From NCBI GenBank assembly GCA_963712825.1, contig CAVQJP010000011.1, forward strand, positions 1-64,000: a stretch of 64,000 nucleotides of DNA, in the 5' to 3' direction. The notes below the pieces were generated by a model, which was given only the letters and a program-made list of their open reading frames with translations, was not told the DNA's origin and did no database searches. This stretch comes from AP-15 sp963712825 (GTDB lineage Bacteria > Pseudomonadota > Alphaproteobacteria > ATCC43930 > CGMCC-115725). This document shows positions 36,074 through 45,169 of this stretch, in pieces. Each line of letters opens with the position of its first letter. Positions within the stretch are counted from its first letter, which is position 1. The position numbers and the translations under genes were made by a program.

Positions 36074-36297
36074 AGCGATCCGGTTCAGGTCTGATCAGGT
36101 CGGCGATCTCTGCCGGGCGCCAGATCGGCCAAGGCGGAGGTCTACCGGTTTGTCGGAAAGCAACATACGGATGGGGATCACCGCCGGTTGGCGGCGGTGG
36201 CCGCTAGCTGCATGGCGGGCCCTCGCGCGATATACCGGCAAGCCAAAATGAAGCGTCGCCGAAATGAACCGTCATCGGTGTCAGCCGACATGAAGCC

Positions 36298-37422
36298 TCA
36301 ATACGATGCGCCGCGCGCGGTGATCGGCCACAGGGTTTCGACGCGGCCGCGGCGGATGCCGACATACCAGTCGTAAAGGTTGACGGTCGGGTCGCAATGG
36401 CCGGGGACGAGGCGAATTTTGTCGCCGATGCGCAGGCGGTTGGTGGCGGCGGTCACGGCGAGCCGGCCGTGCTCATCGGAGGCGCGCTCATAGGTCGCGG
36501 CAGGCTCGTCCCACACGACCGGCGGACCGGAATCGAAGGCCAGCGCCTTGAGCCCGGCATCGACGATCGCGCGTTCTTCCGTCGGGCGGCTCATCACCGT
36601 CGCCCACACGAACAGGCTCGGCTCGAATGCCGTGGTCGGGGCGCCCTCGGGGTCGAGATTGCGGCCGTAGTCGGCGTCCATGAAGATGTATGAGCCGCAT
36701 TGCAGTTCGGTGTAGACGCCGCTGGCGCTCTCGAATTCGAACGTGCCGGTGCCGGCGCCGGTCACGACCGGGCAGGGGATGCCGTGCCGTTCGAGGAGGT
36801 CGCGGGTCTCGCCGGCCTTGTCGGCGGCCTGCGCGATCGCGGCGCGGCGTTCTTCCCATCGCCGCAGATGCTGGGCCGAGCCGTGATAGGCCTGGAGCCC
36901 GGCAAAGCTCAGATGCGCCTTTTCGGCGACCCGCCGGGCAAGGTCGAGCGCCGGCTGCCCCGGCTCGACGCCACAGCGGTTGCCGCCCATGTTGACTTCG
37001 ACATAGACCGGCATCGTCACCGCGGCCTCGCCGGCGGCGGCGTCGAGCGCGTCGACCTGGCCCGGGTCGTCGGCGCACACCCCGACCCGCGCGACATGCG
37101 CCAGCGCCATCAGCCGCCGCAATTTCTGTCGGCCGACGATCTCATTGGTGACGAGCACGTCCCGGACGCCGCCATAGACCATCGCCTCGGCCTCGCCGAC
37201 CTTTTGCACGCAAACCCCGACCGCACCGCGCGCCACCTGCTGCAGCGCGATGACCGGGCATTTATGGGTCTTGGCGTGCGGGCGCAGGCGCACATTGCCG
37301 CCCGAAATGCGCTGCGGCAGGCGGGCGAGATTGCGCTCGAAGGCGTCGAGATCGACGAGCAGGGCAGGGGTGTCGACCTCGTCGAGCGGCATGCCGATCT
37401 CGGCGGGCGGGCGGGTTGTCAT
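36298..37422 (-). CDS. D-threonine/3-hydroxy-D-aspartate aldolase-like PLP enzyme (DSD1/BhcC family)
   Basis: 374 residues from the ATG at 37422 with GCAGGAGCCGCC upstream. The alanine-racemase-like N-domain begins VDTPALLVDLDAFERNLARL, with the PLP lysine in LRPHAKTHKCP near residue 55. YVEVNMGGNRCGVEPG near 145, VVTGAGTGTFEFESASGVYTELQCGSYIFMD near 225 and the C-terminal RLVPGHCDPTVNLYDWYVG with the metal-binding His-x-Cys match. Characterised relatives cleave D-threonine or 3-hydroxy-D-aspartate to glycine and an aldehyde (BhcC of the beta-hydroxyaspartate cycle). None of the other bhc genes is here. Confidence 0.86.
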   Translation of the reverse strand: MTTRPPAEIGMPLDEVDTPALLVDLDAFERNLARLPQRISGGNVRLRPHAKTHKCPVIALQQVARGAVGVCVQKVGEAEAMVYGGVRDVLVTNEIVGRQKLRRLMALAHVARVGVCADDPGQVDALDAAAGEAAVTMPVYVEVNMGGNRCGVEPGQPALDLARRVAEKAHLSFAGLQAYHGSAQHLRRWEERRAAIAQAADKAGETRDLLERHGIPCPVVTGAGTGTFEFESASGVYTELQCGSYIFMDADYGRNLDPEGAPTTAFEPSLFVWATVMSRPTEERAIVDAGLKALAFDSGPPVVWDEPAATYERASDEHGRLAVTAATNRLRIGDKIRLVPGHCDPTVNLYDWYVGIRRGRVETLWPITARGASY

Positions 37423-37502
37423 GTCGGCGGCTCCTGCAATGCGTCGCAGCTTCCCTGGCGGGGAGGCTCGCGCAGCAGGCGCGGAATTGCAACACGCAGC
37501 CG

Positions 37503-38393
37503 TCAGGGACACGCCGCGGTCTTCAGTTTTGCGGCGAGCGAACGCGCGTCCGCCGGGGCGCGGACCTTGGCGTCGTTGTCGAAATAGACAAAGACGTCGC
37601 GAGCGCCGCGCTTTGCCGGCGCCGTGCCGGGGGCGATCAGCTTTGCGTCGTCGGGTTGGCTGCCGTTGGCCCACCGCCTGACCCGCGCGGCCCAGTGGTC
37701 GAGCGCCTGGTCCGTGTAGCCGCTCGCATAGAGCTCCTCCGAGCCGTGAAGGCGCAGGTAGACAAAATCGGCAGCGAGATCCTCGGCAAACGGCCATTCG
37801 ACCGAGTCGGCAAAGACCAACGCGACATGATGCCGACGCAACAGCGCGATGAACTCTGGGTCGAGAAAGCTCTCGTGGCGGATTTCGATCGCGTGCCGCA
37901 GCGGCCGGCAGCGTTCGGTGTCGGTCCAGGCCCGCCCGGCGAGCCGGTGATCGTGACGCCGGGCGAGAGCGGCCGCGCTCTCGGTGTCGCGCGGCAACAT
38001 CGAAAAAAAATTCTCAAGGCGCTCCCGGTCAAAGCGAAAGCGCGGCGCGAACTGCCACAGAAACGGCCCCAGCTTTTCGTGGAGCCGCAGCACGCCCGAG
38101 GCAAAAAAATTGGCAAGCGGCGTCTCGACGTCGCGCAGCTGCTTGAGATGAGTAATGAACCGGCTGCCCTTGACGGCGAAGACAAAGCCGGCCGGGGCCG
38201 CGTCGTGCCAGCGGGCAAAAAACTCGGGCCGCTGCAGCGAATAATGGGTGCCGTTGATCTCGATCGTGTCGATTTCGCGGCTGGCAAAAGAAAGCTCCTC
38301 GGAATGACGCAAACCCTTTGGGTAAAAGCGCCCGCGCCAGCCGGCATAGGTCCAGCCGGAGATGCCGACCCGGATTCTGCCGGCGCGGCTCAT
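37503..38393 (-). CDS. DUF72 (YecE-like) protein
   Basis: 296 residues from the ATG at 38393. DUF72 TIM-barrel motifs are RVGISGWTYAGWRGRFYPKGL at the start, EINGTHYSLQRPEFFARW near 45, FVFAVKGSRFITHLKQLRD near 70, IEIRHESFLDPEF near 170, and the C-terminal FVYFDNDAKVRAPADA. The function is unknown, though the fold is nuclease-like or sugar-binding. It is transcribed divergently from the MFS exporter. Confidence 0.87.
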   Translation of the reverse strand: MSRAGRIRVGISGWTYAGWRGRFYPKGLRHSEELSFASREIDTIEINGTHYSLQRPEFFARWHDAAPAGFVFAVKGSRFITHLKQLRDVETPLANFFASGVLRLHEKLGPFLWQFAPRFRFDRERLENFFSMLPRDTESAAALARRHDHRLAGRAWTDTERCRPLRHAIEIRHESFLDPEFIALLRRHHVALVFADSVEWPFAEDLAADFVYLRLHGSEELYASGYTDQALDHWAARVRRWANGSQPDDAKLIAPGTAPAKRGARDVFVYFDNDAKVRAPADARSLAAKLKTAACP

Positions 38394-38586
38394 CGCCGGA
38401 TTGGGGCACACCGCCGCCACCGGCAGCCCGACGACGAGGTGGGTCTGGGCCTTGCGCCGGCGTCCGCCGCTGCCCGAATTTTACGCATTTCCGGTCCGTC
38501 GCTTGCGTCTTAGTGTACAAACGGCTTTCTGCCCGGACATCGCCCGGAATCCGCAAATTTCAGCGCTTCCGGGGCCTGGAGAGAAC

Positions 38587-40104
38587 TTGGCCGACCAATC
38601 CGCCGCCGGCGAGCAGCTCTTGAATTATCAATCCGACGCGGCGCGCGGGGCGCGGCGGCTGGTTCTGCTCGCGGTCATGATGGCGACGTTCATGGCGGCG
38701 ATGGAGAGCACAATCGTCGCCACCGCGATGCCGACGATCGTCGCTTCTCTCGGCGGATTTCGGCTGTTCAGCTGGGTGTTTGCCGCCTATCTGCTGACCC
38801 AGGCGGTGACGATCCCGATCTACGGACGCCTAGCCGACCTTTACGGCCGAAAGCGCGTATTTTTCGCCGGGGCCGGCCTGTTCCTGGTCGCTTCGACGTT
38901 GTGCGGGCTCGCCTGGGCGATGGTCCCGCTGATCCTGTTCCGGGCATTGCAGGGCGCCGGCGCCGGGGCGATCCAGCCGATTGCGACGACGATCATCGGC
39001 GACATCTACCGGCCGGTCGAGCGCGCGCGCATCCAGGGCTACATCTCGGGCGTGTTCGGAGTGGCGGCGGTCATCGGTCCGATGCTCGGCGCCTTTCTGG
39101 TGCAGCACGTGACCTGGTCGCTGGTGTTCTGGATCAACCTGCCGATCGGTGCCGCGACCTTTGTTATGTTCGGCCTGTTTCTGCACGAGCGGCAGACCCC
39201 GCGCCGTCACCGCATCGACTATCTCGGCGCGGCGTTGATGATGTTCGGCGCCGGCTCCTTGATGCTGGCATTGGTCGAGCTCGGGAATTCGGCCGGGGCG
39301 CCGACCGCGCTGGCATTGGCGGCGGCCGGACTCGCCGCCCTGGTGCTGTTGGCGGTGCACGAGCGCGGCGCGGCGGAGCCGATCCTGCCGTTGCGGCTGT
39401 GGCGCCATCGGGTCATCGCGCTCGGCAGCCTCAGCGGCTTCACCGGCGGTCTTGTGATGATGTCGATCAACGGCTTTTTGCCGCTTTACGTGCAGGGGGC
39501 AATGGGCCGCAGCCCGGTCGCCGCCGGGATCGCGCTCGGCGCGGCGTCGGTCAGCTGGACCTTTGCCAGCCTCGCCGCCGGGCGGCTGATGATCCGCACT
39601 TCATATCGGCAGGCGGCGACGATCGGCGGCGTCTCGTTGATCGTCGGTGCCGCGGTGCTGGCGACCCTCGGTCCCGCAAGCACGCTGCTTTGGGCCGCGG
39701 CCGGCTCGCTGTTGATCGGCACCGGAATGGGATTTTGCAACACCTCGTTCCTGGTCTCGACCCAGGCGAGCGTCGACTACAGCGGCCGCGCCGCCGCCAC
39801 CTCGTCGATCATGTTCATGCGCATCGTCGGCAACTCGGTCGGCGCCGCCGTATTCGGCGCGATCCTGAACCTCGGGATCGCCCGCCACGTTCCCGCCGGC
39901 GCCGCGGTCAACCGGCTGCTGCAGCCGCAGGCGCGGCAAGGGCTCGGCGCCGACGAGATCGCCCGGCTGAGCGCCGCCATCGCCGCGGGTCTGCACAATG
40001 TCTACATCGTTGCCGGGCTCGTCGCGATCGTCAGCCTGGCGCTGGCATTGGCATTGCCGGCGCGGCTAAGCCCGACCCGGCCGGCGAACGGGCAGGCGGA
40101 CTGA
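38587..40104 (+). CDS. MFS drug/solute exporter of the DHA2 type
   Basis: 505 residues from the TTG at 38587 (CCTGGAGAGAAC site); an in-frame upstream ATG at 38362 would be antisense to the DUF72 gene. About 14 hydrophobic helices. Motif A is GRLADLYGRKRVFFAG near residue 80; motif C GVFGVAAVIGPMLGAFLV near 155. The start region ATFMAAMESTIVATAMPTIV is the DHA2 signature for drug:H+ antiporters such as EmrB/QacA. No EmrA-like adaptor is adjacent. Substrate unknown. Confidence 0.87.
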   Translation: MADQSAAGEQLLNYQSDAARGARRLVLLAVMMATFMAAMESTIVATAMPTIVASLGGFRLFSWVFAAYLLTQAVTIPIYGRLADLYGRKRVFFAGAGLFLVASTLCGLAWAMVPLILFRALQGAGAGAIQPIATTIIGDIYRPVERARIQGYISGVFGVAAVIGPMLGAFLVQHVTWSLVFWINLPIGAATFVMFGLFLHERQTPRRHRIDYLGAALMMFGAGSLMLALVELGNSAGAPTALALAAAGLAALVLLAVHERGAAEPILPLRLWRHRVIALGSLSGFTGGLVMMSINGFLPLYVQGAMGRSPVAAGIALGAASVSWTFASLAAGRLMIRTSYRQAATIGGVSLIVGAAVLATLGPASTLLWAAAGSLLIGTGMGFCNTSFLVSTQASVDYSGRAAATSSIMFMRIVGNSVGAAVFGAILNLGIARHVPAGAAVNRLLQPQARQGLGADEIARLSAAIAAGLHNVYIVAGLVAIVSLALALALPARLSPTRPANGQAD

Positions 40105-40150
40105 CACGCCGGCGCCGGCGCCGGCGCCGTTTCAGGCGGTTTTTTCCTGC
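40105..40150 (+). terminator. Possible terminator of the MFS exporter gene
   Basis: Directly after the stop lies a self-complementary GCCGGCGCCGGCGCC tract, then CGCCGTTTCAGGCGGTTTTTT (a short stem followed by six T). The T-run lies in the 3' coding end of the convergent M20 gene. Stem quality is moderate. Confidence 0.35.
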
Positions 40151-41308
40151 AAAAACCGTTCGGCGAGGCGCGCCAGAAAGCTGGCGCCGACCGGGAGCGC
40201 GTCGTCGTTGAAGTCATAGCGGGCGTTGTGCAGAAAGCAGTCGCCCTCGCCGGGACCATTGCCGAGCCACAGCATCGCGCCCGGCCGCTGGTTCAGCATA
40301 AACGAAAAGTCTTCGCCGCCCATCGACGGCGCGATGTCGCGCAGCACTCCCTCCGCGCCGCAGATTTCGGCGGCGACCGCAGCGGCGAATTCAGTCTCCG
40401 CGGCGTGGTTGATCGTCGGTGGATAAGAGCGGCGATAGCTGGTGTCGGCGGTGGCCCCGTGCACGATCGCGGCGCCGCGGGCGATGTCCCGGATCCGGCG
40501 TTCGATCGCGTCCTGCACCTCCGGGCGGAAGCTGCGCGCCGTCCCGCCGATATGCAGCCCGTCCGGGATCGCGTTGTAGGCCGAGCCGCCGCGCACAAAG
40601 CCGACGCTGACGACCGCCGAGTTCGAGCGGGTCGACGGTGCGGCTGACGATCGTCTGCAACGCCAGCACGATCTCGGCGCCGACGACAAACGGGTCGATC
40701 CCCAGATGCGGGTGCGCGGCGTGGGTCCCATGCCCGGTGATGCGGATGTCCCATCGGTCCGAGGCGGCGAGCAACGGCCCGGCCCTGGCGGCGATCTGGC
40801 CGACCGGGATGCCGGGCTTGTTGTGCAGCGCAAAGACCGCGTCGCACCGAAACTTGTCGAACAGTCCTTCCTCGACCATGACCCGGCCGCCGCCCCCGCC
40901 CTCTTCGGCCGGCTGAAAGATCAGGTGCACGGTGCCCTGGAAATTTCGCGTCCGGGCAAGGTATTTGGCGGCGCCGAGCAGCATCGTCGTGTGCCCGTCA
41001 TGGCCGCAGGCGTGCATCTTGCCATCTTCGGTCGAGCGATGCGCGAACTCGTTCATCTCGTGGATCGGCAGCGCATCCATGTCGGCGCGCAGCCCGATCG
41101 CTGCGGGCGAGCTGCCGCGGCGGATCGTGCCGACGACCCCCGTCCCGGCGAGGCCGCGTTCGACGTCGCAGCCGAATTCGGCGAGCTTCGCCGCGACGAG
41201 GTCGGCGGTGCGGCGCTCGGCAAAGGCCAGCTCGGGGTGAGCATGGATGTCGCGGCGGATCGCCCTCAGCTCGTCCTGATCGTCGCGCAACTCGGGAATG
41301 ATCGGCAT
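40132..41308 (-). pseudogene. M20 amidohydrolase (hippurate hydrolase-like), single-base frameshift
   Basis: From the ATG at 41308 the protein follows the M20D amidohydrolase/IAA-amino acid hydrolase pattern: DIHAHPELAFAERRTADLVA, RADMDALPIHE, ACGHDGHTTMLLGAAKYL and FQPAEEGGGGGRVMVEEG with metal ligands. At about 40622 the frame breaks inside SRTVDPL. The continuation from about 40620 to 40132 is in another frame (SAVVSVGFVRGGSAYNAIPD, then MGGEDFSFMLNQRPGAMLWLGNG). Removing one T of the TT at 40622-40623 (an A in the gene) would restore LDSAVVSVG. It would cleave N-acyl amino acids. Sequencing error is possible. Confidence 0.8.
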
Positions 41309-41480
41309 CGACGGCTCCCCGGCCAGCAAAGCTCCGCTTGCGATTATGGTCGATCGCCGCGCGAAGGCAATCGACGGCGATCGAACGGCGGCCAAGCGCG
41401 CCGCGGACTGGCGCCGAGCGCCAAAACAGGGTAATTGGCCAGCACCAGCAAGCGCGCGGCGATCATCCGGGATCGGGGAC

Positions 41481-42014
41481 ATGCGAAGGCTTTGGGCGAC
41501 CATGATCATGATGTCGGCAGCGGCCACGGCCGCCTGCGCGCCGGTGCCGGCCCCGCCGATCAACTCGCTTGCCTTTCAGCGGCGGCCGCCGTTGCCGGGA
41601 CAGCCGGGCTATCTCCAGACGATCGACTATATCGACGACGGCGTGCGCTACATCTCGCCGGCCGCAACCTTTCTGGTGTCGGCCACCGGCGACTTGTGTT
41701 TTCAGGGAGTGCTCGTTCCGGGCGTCACGCCGGAATATGTACCGCAGTACTATTGGTGCATCAGCCCCTTTGCCGTCAGCCGGGTCGACGCCGTCGAAAA
41801 CAACATCAGCTACATCAACCAGGTCCGCCTGTGGTGCCGGCTCGCCGCCCCGCAATGCGCCTACAAGATCAGCTATCCCAACATGCTCGACAGGATGCCG
41901 GTCGCCAACAGCATCGCCACCGAGACCGTGCCGTTTTTCCGGCAACGCGACGCGATCGAATACCTCGTCTACCTGATGGGCGGCAATCTGCAGCGCGAAC
42001 AGGCAATGCGGTAA
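41481..42014 (+). CDS. Hypothetical lipoprotein
   Basis: 177 residues from the ATG at 41481. The signal has the lipobox ATAAC near residue 19, so Cys19 should carry lipid. The mature part is Pro-rich then beta-rich (YLQTIDYIDDGVRYISPAAT, GDLCFQGVLVPGVTPEYV, CRLAAPQCAYKISYPNML) with three further Cys. No family is recognised. It diverges from the M20 gene. Confidence 0.66.
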   Translation: MRRLWATMIMMSAAATAACAPVPAPPINSLAFQRRPPLPGQPGYLQTIDYIDDGVRYISPAATFLVSATGDLCFQGVLVPGVTPEYVPQYYWCISPFAVSRVDAVENNISYINQVRLWCRLAAPQCAYKISYPNMLDRMPVANSIATETVPFFRQRDAIEYLVYLMGGNLQREQAMR

Positions 42015-42116
42015 CGCGGTGTCTGAGGTGTCGAAAGCGATCGAGAACGCCGCGCTTGACAGCTCGATGCCAGTGTCTAGCGTCGGCGCGCTGACCGTCG
42101 CAACGGAGGAAATCCG

Positions 42117-42740
42117 ATGATCATCGAGATGCGCACCTACACCTTGCAGCCGGGCACGGTGGCGAGCTTCGAAGAGCGTTTTGGCCAGGCCCTGCCGGCG
42201 CGCGCCAAGGTTTCGCCGCTCGCCGCCTTCTGGCACACCGAGGTCGGGCCGCTCAACCGCGTGATCCACGTCTGGCCCTATGAGGACATGGCGGCGCGCA
42301 CGCGGCTGCGCGAGGCGGCGACAAAGCAGCCGGGCTGGCCGCCCAACACCCGCGAATTTGTCGTCGAGCAGCAAAGCGACGTCTACCTGCCGGCGCCGTT
42401 TTCGCCGGCGCTCGAACCGCGCCAGCTCGGCGGCCTCTACGAGATCCGCATTTACACCTTTAAGCCCGGCGGGATCCCCGGTGTGATCGACCGCTGGAGC
42501 AGCCATATCGCGCGCCGCATGGAATTGTCGCCATTGGTCGGCGCCTGGTACACCGAGCTCGGCGGGCTCAACAAATGGTGCCACATCTGGGCCTACAAGG
42601 ACGCCGCCGACCGTTTCCGGATTCGCGAGGAAGCCCGGTCCAAGGGCATCTGGCCGCCGCCTTCCGCGGGCGGGCCGAACATGATGATCAAGCAGGAGAA
42701 CATGCTGGTGGTGCCGGCCGCGTTCTCGCCGCTGCGCTGA
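42117..42740 (+). CDS. NIPSNAP family protein, two tandem domains
   Basis: 207 residues in two NIPSNAP-type ferredoxin-like repeats, about 2-98 (IIEMRTYTLQPGTVASFEERFGQAL, then VIHVWPYEDMAARTRLREA) and 104-205 (YEIRIYTFKPGGIPGVIDRWSSHI, CHIWAYKDAADRFRIREEA). GGAGGAAATCCG precedes the start. These are Dabb/EthD-like dimeric folds often found with aromatic or hydrocarbon catabolism genes. The enzymatic role is not established. It is followed by the dioxygenase beta subunit gene. Confidence 0.85.
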   Translation: MIIEMRTYTLQPGTVASFEERFGQALPARAKVSPLAAFWHTEVGPLNRVIHVWPYEDMAARTRLREAATKQPGWPPNTREFVVEQQSDVYLPAPFSPALEPRQLGGLYEIRIYTFKPGGIPGVIDRWSSHIARRMELSPLVGAWYTELGGLNKWCHIWAYKDAADRFRIREEARSKGIWPPPSAGGPNMMIKQENMLVVPAAFSPLR

Positions 42741-42870
42741 CCGGGCTCGGAACGTTTCCGCCTCAGCACCCGGCCCCGCGGCCGGGGCGGGGGCGCTCCG
42801 CAGGGCTGTCTGCGGTCATCGCGGCCAACGAGATGATCGCAGAAGCAAGGGACAGCGCAGGACATGAGCC

Positions 42871-43344
42871 ATGGACGAAACCGCAATGCGCCGGGGGATC
42901 GAGGAGCTGATCGCCGCCTATGCCGAGTGCATCGACGACGACCGGCTCGAGGAGTGGCCCGATTTCTTTGTCGAGAATTGCCGGTATCTGATCACCAGCC
43001 GGCAAAGCCACCAAGCCGGCTATCGTCACGGCGTGGTCTATGCCGCCTCGCGCGGCATGCTGGTCGACCGGATATTGTCGCTGCGCCGCGCCAACATCTT
43101 TGAGCCGCACCGCTATCGCCACATCGTCGGCCCGATCCGGGTCGGCGCGATTGCCGACGGAATCGCCGAGACCCGCTCGAATTTCATTGTCGTGCGCATC
43201 ATGCATGACGGCGAGATGAGCCTGTTCGCCGCCGGCCGCTACCTCGACCGCATTGCCGTCGCCGCCGCGCCCTATCGCTTTGTCGAGCGCCTCGTCATCC
43301 TCGACAGCGAAAAGATCGACACGCTGCTGGTCATCCCGCTTTAG
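42871..43344 (+). CDS. Aromatic-ring-hydroxylating dioxygenase beta subunit, orphan
   Basis: 157 residues of the NTF2-like beta-subunit fold: IEELIAAYAECIDDDRLEEWPDFFVENCRYLITSR at the start, GVVYAASRGMLVDRILSLRRANIFEPHRYRHIVGP (55-90) and VRIMHDGEMSLFAAGRYLDRI near 110-130. In Rieske dioxygenases this subunit stabilises the catalytic alpha subunit. No alpha subunit, ferredoxin or reductase gene is nearby, so it may work with a distant alpha subunit or have been adapted. It follows the NIPSNAP gene by 130 bases. Confidence 0.85.
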   Translation: MDETAMRRGIEELIAAYAECIDDDRLEEWPDFFVENCRYLITSRQSHQAGYRHGVVYAASRGMLVDRILSLRRANIFEPHRYRHIVGPIRVGAIADGIAETRSNFIVVRIMHDGEMSLFAAGRYLDRIAVAAAPYRFVERLVILDSEKIDTLLVIPL

Positions 43345-43425
43345 CACGTGTCTTGCGCGCCCTCGCGGGATTTCGGGGCGTTTTGTTCTCGCCGGACGCA
43401 GTTGCGCAACACCAAATCCTCGGCC

Positions 43426-43536
43426 GTCATTCCCGCGAAAGCGCCGCGAAAGCGGGAATCAGGAGCCTGCCCCTTGCATCAACAGGGGCAAGCGATTTGC
43501 GGTTGCTCCTGGACCCTCACTTTTCGCGGGCGCGAC
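43426..43536. repeat. Palindromic intergenic repeat (CCCGCGAAAGCGGG family)
   Basis: An ordered palindrome: GTCATTCCCGCGAAAGCG at the left, CAGGAGC pairing with GCTCCTG inside, GCCCCTTG pairing with CAGGGGC, and TTTTCGCGGGCGCGAC at the right. A CCGCGAAAGCG unit is duplicated at 43441-43451. It occupies the gap between the convergent dioxygenase-beta and ClpP-like genes and may act as a bidirectional end of transcription. It resembles dispersed palindromic units widespread in proteobacteria. Confidence 0.78.
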
Positions 43537-43578
43537 GGCAAGGGATCGGGGGTTGTTCCCGCATTCCGGGTCGGCCTC

Positions 43579-44184
43579 TTAGACCAGACCGGCGACGAGA
43601 CCGCGGCTCAGCGCTTCGTCGGCCGTGAGATACCAGCCGCCATAGGCGCGGCGGGTGATTTCCTCAGCGTCGACATTCGAGCCTTCGATCAGCTCGGCAA
43701 AGCCGCGCTCTTCGAGGCGCAGACCGTGGTCGATGTCGGCGATCATTTCCTCGAGCACCCGCCGGCAGCTTCCCAACGGCCCTTCGAGGTGCAGATCCTT
43801 GGTCATGCGCCGGCCGTGGATCAAGAGAGCCGCGTCGCCGGTCAGCCAGCGGCGGTCCCGGGGAAAGGCGGCCATGATCGTCACCCCGGCCGAGGCGACG
43901 AGGGTCTTGCCGAGAAACCACATGTCGCGGCCATGCCGCTGCCGCAGCAGGCGCACCTCCTCGGCGAGCCGACGGCCGATCTCGGCGTCGCCGCCATCGG
44001 TGAAGAGCTCGACGAGGATCGCCCCCTCAACTGGCAGCACCGGCAGCAGCTGGTCGAAAAAGCTTGCCACCATCGGGTGCCCGACCGGTCCCGACAGCCG
44101 GACCGTCGCGCGCGCCAATCGCGCGCGGATCTCCTCGGGGATCGGCTCGGGGATCGGCGCGTCCGCGATGGGCTCGCCGGTCAC
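43579..44184 (-). CDS. ClpP-like serine protease family protein
   Basis: 201 residues of ClpP/crotonase-type fold: VRLSGPVGHPMVASFFDQLLPVL near residue 28, an LFTDGGDAEIGRRLAEEV oxyanion-type loop near 60, the serine motif KTLVASAGVTIMAAFP near 93 and the His motif GDAALLIHGRRMTKD near 115. The catalytic Ser and His are therefore present. By alignment to E. coli ClpP, the third triad residue (Asp185) maps to Gly in AYGGWYLTADEA, so the triad looks incomplete. Length fits mature ClpP. It is preceded by and overlaps (ATGA) the helical-protein gene at 44181. Confidence 0.8.
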   Translation of the reverse strand: MTGEPIADAPIPEPIPEEIRARLARATVRLSGPVGHPMVASFFDQLLPVLPVEGAILVELFTDGGDAEIGRRLAEEVRLLRQRHGRDMWFLGKTLVASAGVTIMAAFPRDRRWLTGDAALLIHGRRMTKDLHLEGPLGSCRRVLEEMIADIDHGLRLEERGFAELIEGSNVDAEEITRRAYGGWYLTADEALSRGLVAGLV

Positions 44185-44522
44185 GCCGGTGGGCTCTTCT
44201 TCGAGTGGCGCGGGCGCGGCGTCGTGAGCGGTTTCGCGGCGCCGAGCCGGTTTCGGTTGGCCCGCATCTTGCGCCGGTAGAGCGCCAGGGTCCGCGACGG
44301 GATTTGCGCGGAGTTACCGGTCAAAACCGACGCTGCCGCCGCCTGCTGGGCCTCCAGGGCTGCGGCCAGCTTTTCCGAGACCATGCGGTTGATCTCGTCG
44401 CCAGCCGCTGCCCCGCCGCCCGCGAGCTTGGCCAGGCGAAGCGCGATCACCTGCTGCGCCTCAACTCCCGCCCGCCAAAAATCGAACGACAGCCGCAGCC
44501 ACGAAGGTTGTTTTTTTGCCAC
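44181..44522 (-). CDS. Helical small protein, phasin-like region
   Basis: 113 residues. Residues 5-75 are predicted helical with amphipathic pattern (WLRLSFDFWRAGVEAQQVIALRLAKLAGG, then EINRMVSEKLAAALEAQQAAAASVL); the C-terminus is basic (RRKMRANRNRLGAAKPLTTP). It resembles the short helical, phasin-like proteins of alphaproteobacteria but no family is assigned with certainty. It overlaps the ClpP-like start by four bases, so the two are probably co-translated and may interact. Confidence 0.65.
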   Translation of the reverse strand: MAKKQPSWLRLSFDFWRAGVEAQQVIALRLAKLAGGGAAAGDEINRMVSEKLAAALEAQQAAAASVLTGNSAQIPSRTLALYRRKMRANRNRLGAAKPLTTPRPRHSKKSPPA

Positions 44523-44652
44523 CCTGGACCCCTTTTAGCGACCGATTGCCTGGCCGGTGTCGGCGCTGGAAAAAATGCCTGGCGGTGCCAGGCTGAGTTC
44601 TCGGCGTTGCCGGCGCAACCCTTGAACGCGCCGGCTTCGGAGAGACGAACGT

Positions 44653-45135
44653 TCATGCGGTGCGGTCATCCGCCCCCAGCCTCGTCATCTCGACATGGGC
44701 GACGCCGAAATCGTCATACGGCCCCGAAGCCGTTGCAAAGCCGAGACCCTCATATAAGCGCACAAGGTAGAGCTGAGCGGCGAGCACGACCGGTTGTCCC
44801 GGATGGCGGGTATCGCAGAACACCAGCGCTTCGGCGATCAGCCGGCGGCCGAGCCCTTGGCCACGGAGGCCAGTGGCGACCGCGACCCGGCCGATCCGCA
44901 GCGACGAGGCCGCACCTTGCGGCGGCAGCAGGCGCAGATATCCGCCGAGCGCGCCCTCGGCCCACAGCCGCAAATGCCAGGCCGACCGGTCGCAGCCGTC
45001 GAGATCGGGGTAGGGCGAACGCTGCTCGACCACAAAAATCTGCTGGCGCAAGCGCAGCATCTCGTAGAGCGCCTCCGCCGACAATTCGTCGAAGCCGCAC
45101 CATTGGGTGGTGATCCGCGCGGCGATCTTTGGCAA
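44653..45135 (-). CDS. ElaA-type GNAT acetyltransferase
   Basis: 160 residues. The ElaA signature is ALYEMLRLRQQIFVVEQRSPYPDLDGCDRSAWHLRL near residue 22-58, and the acetyl-CoA loop is RIGRVAVATGLRGQGLGRRLIAEAL near 80-104 (the R/Q-x-x-G-x-G/A pattern). It would acetylate a small molecule or protein N-terminus. It is divergent from the deacetylase gene at 45170, with overlapping 5' ends of the open frames. Confidence 0.88.
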   Translation of the reverse strand: MPKIAARITTQWCGFDELSAEALYEMLRLRQQIFVVEQRSPYPDLDGCDRSAWHLRLWAEGALGGYLRLLPPQGAASSLRIGRVAVATGLRGQGLGRRLIAEALVFCDTRHPGQPVVLAAQLYLVRLYEGLGFATASGPYDDFGVAHVEMTRLGADDRTA

Positions 45136-45169
45136 GCTGGTCGCCTCAGTCGCTCCGGAGGATACCGTG

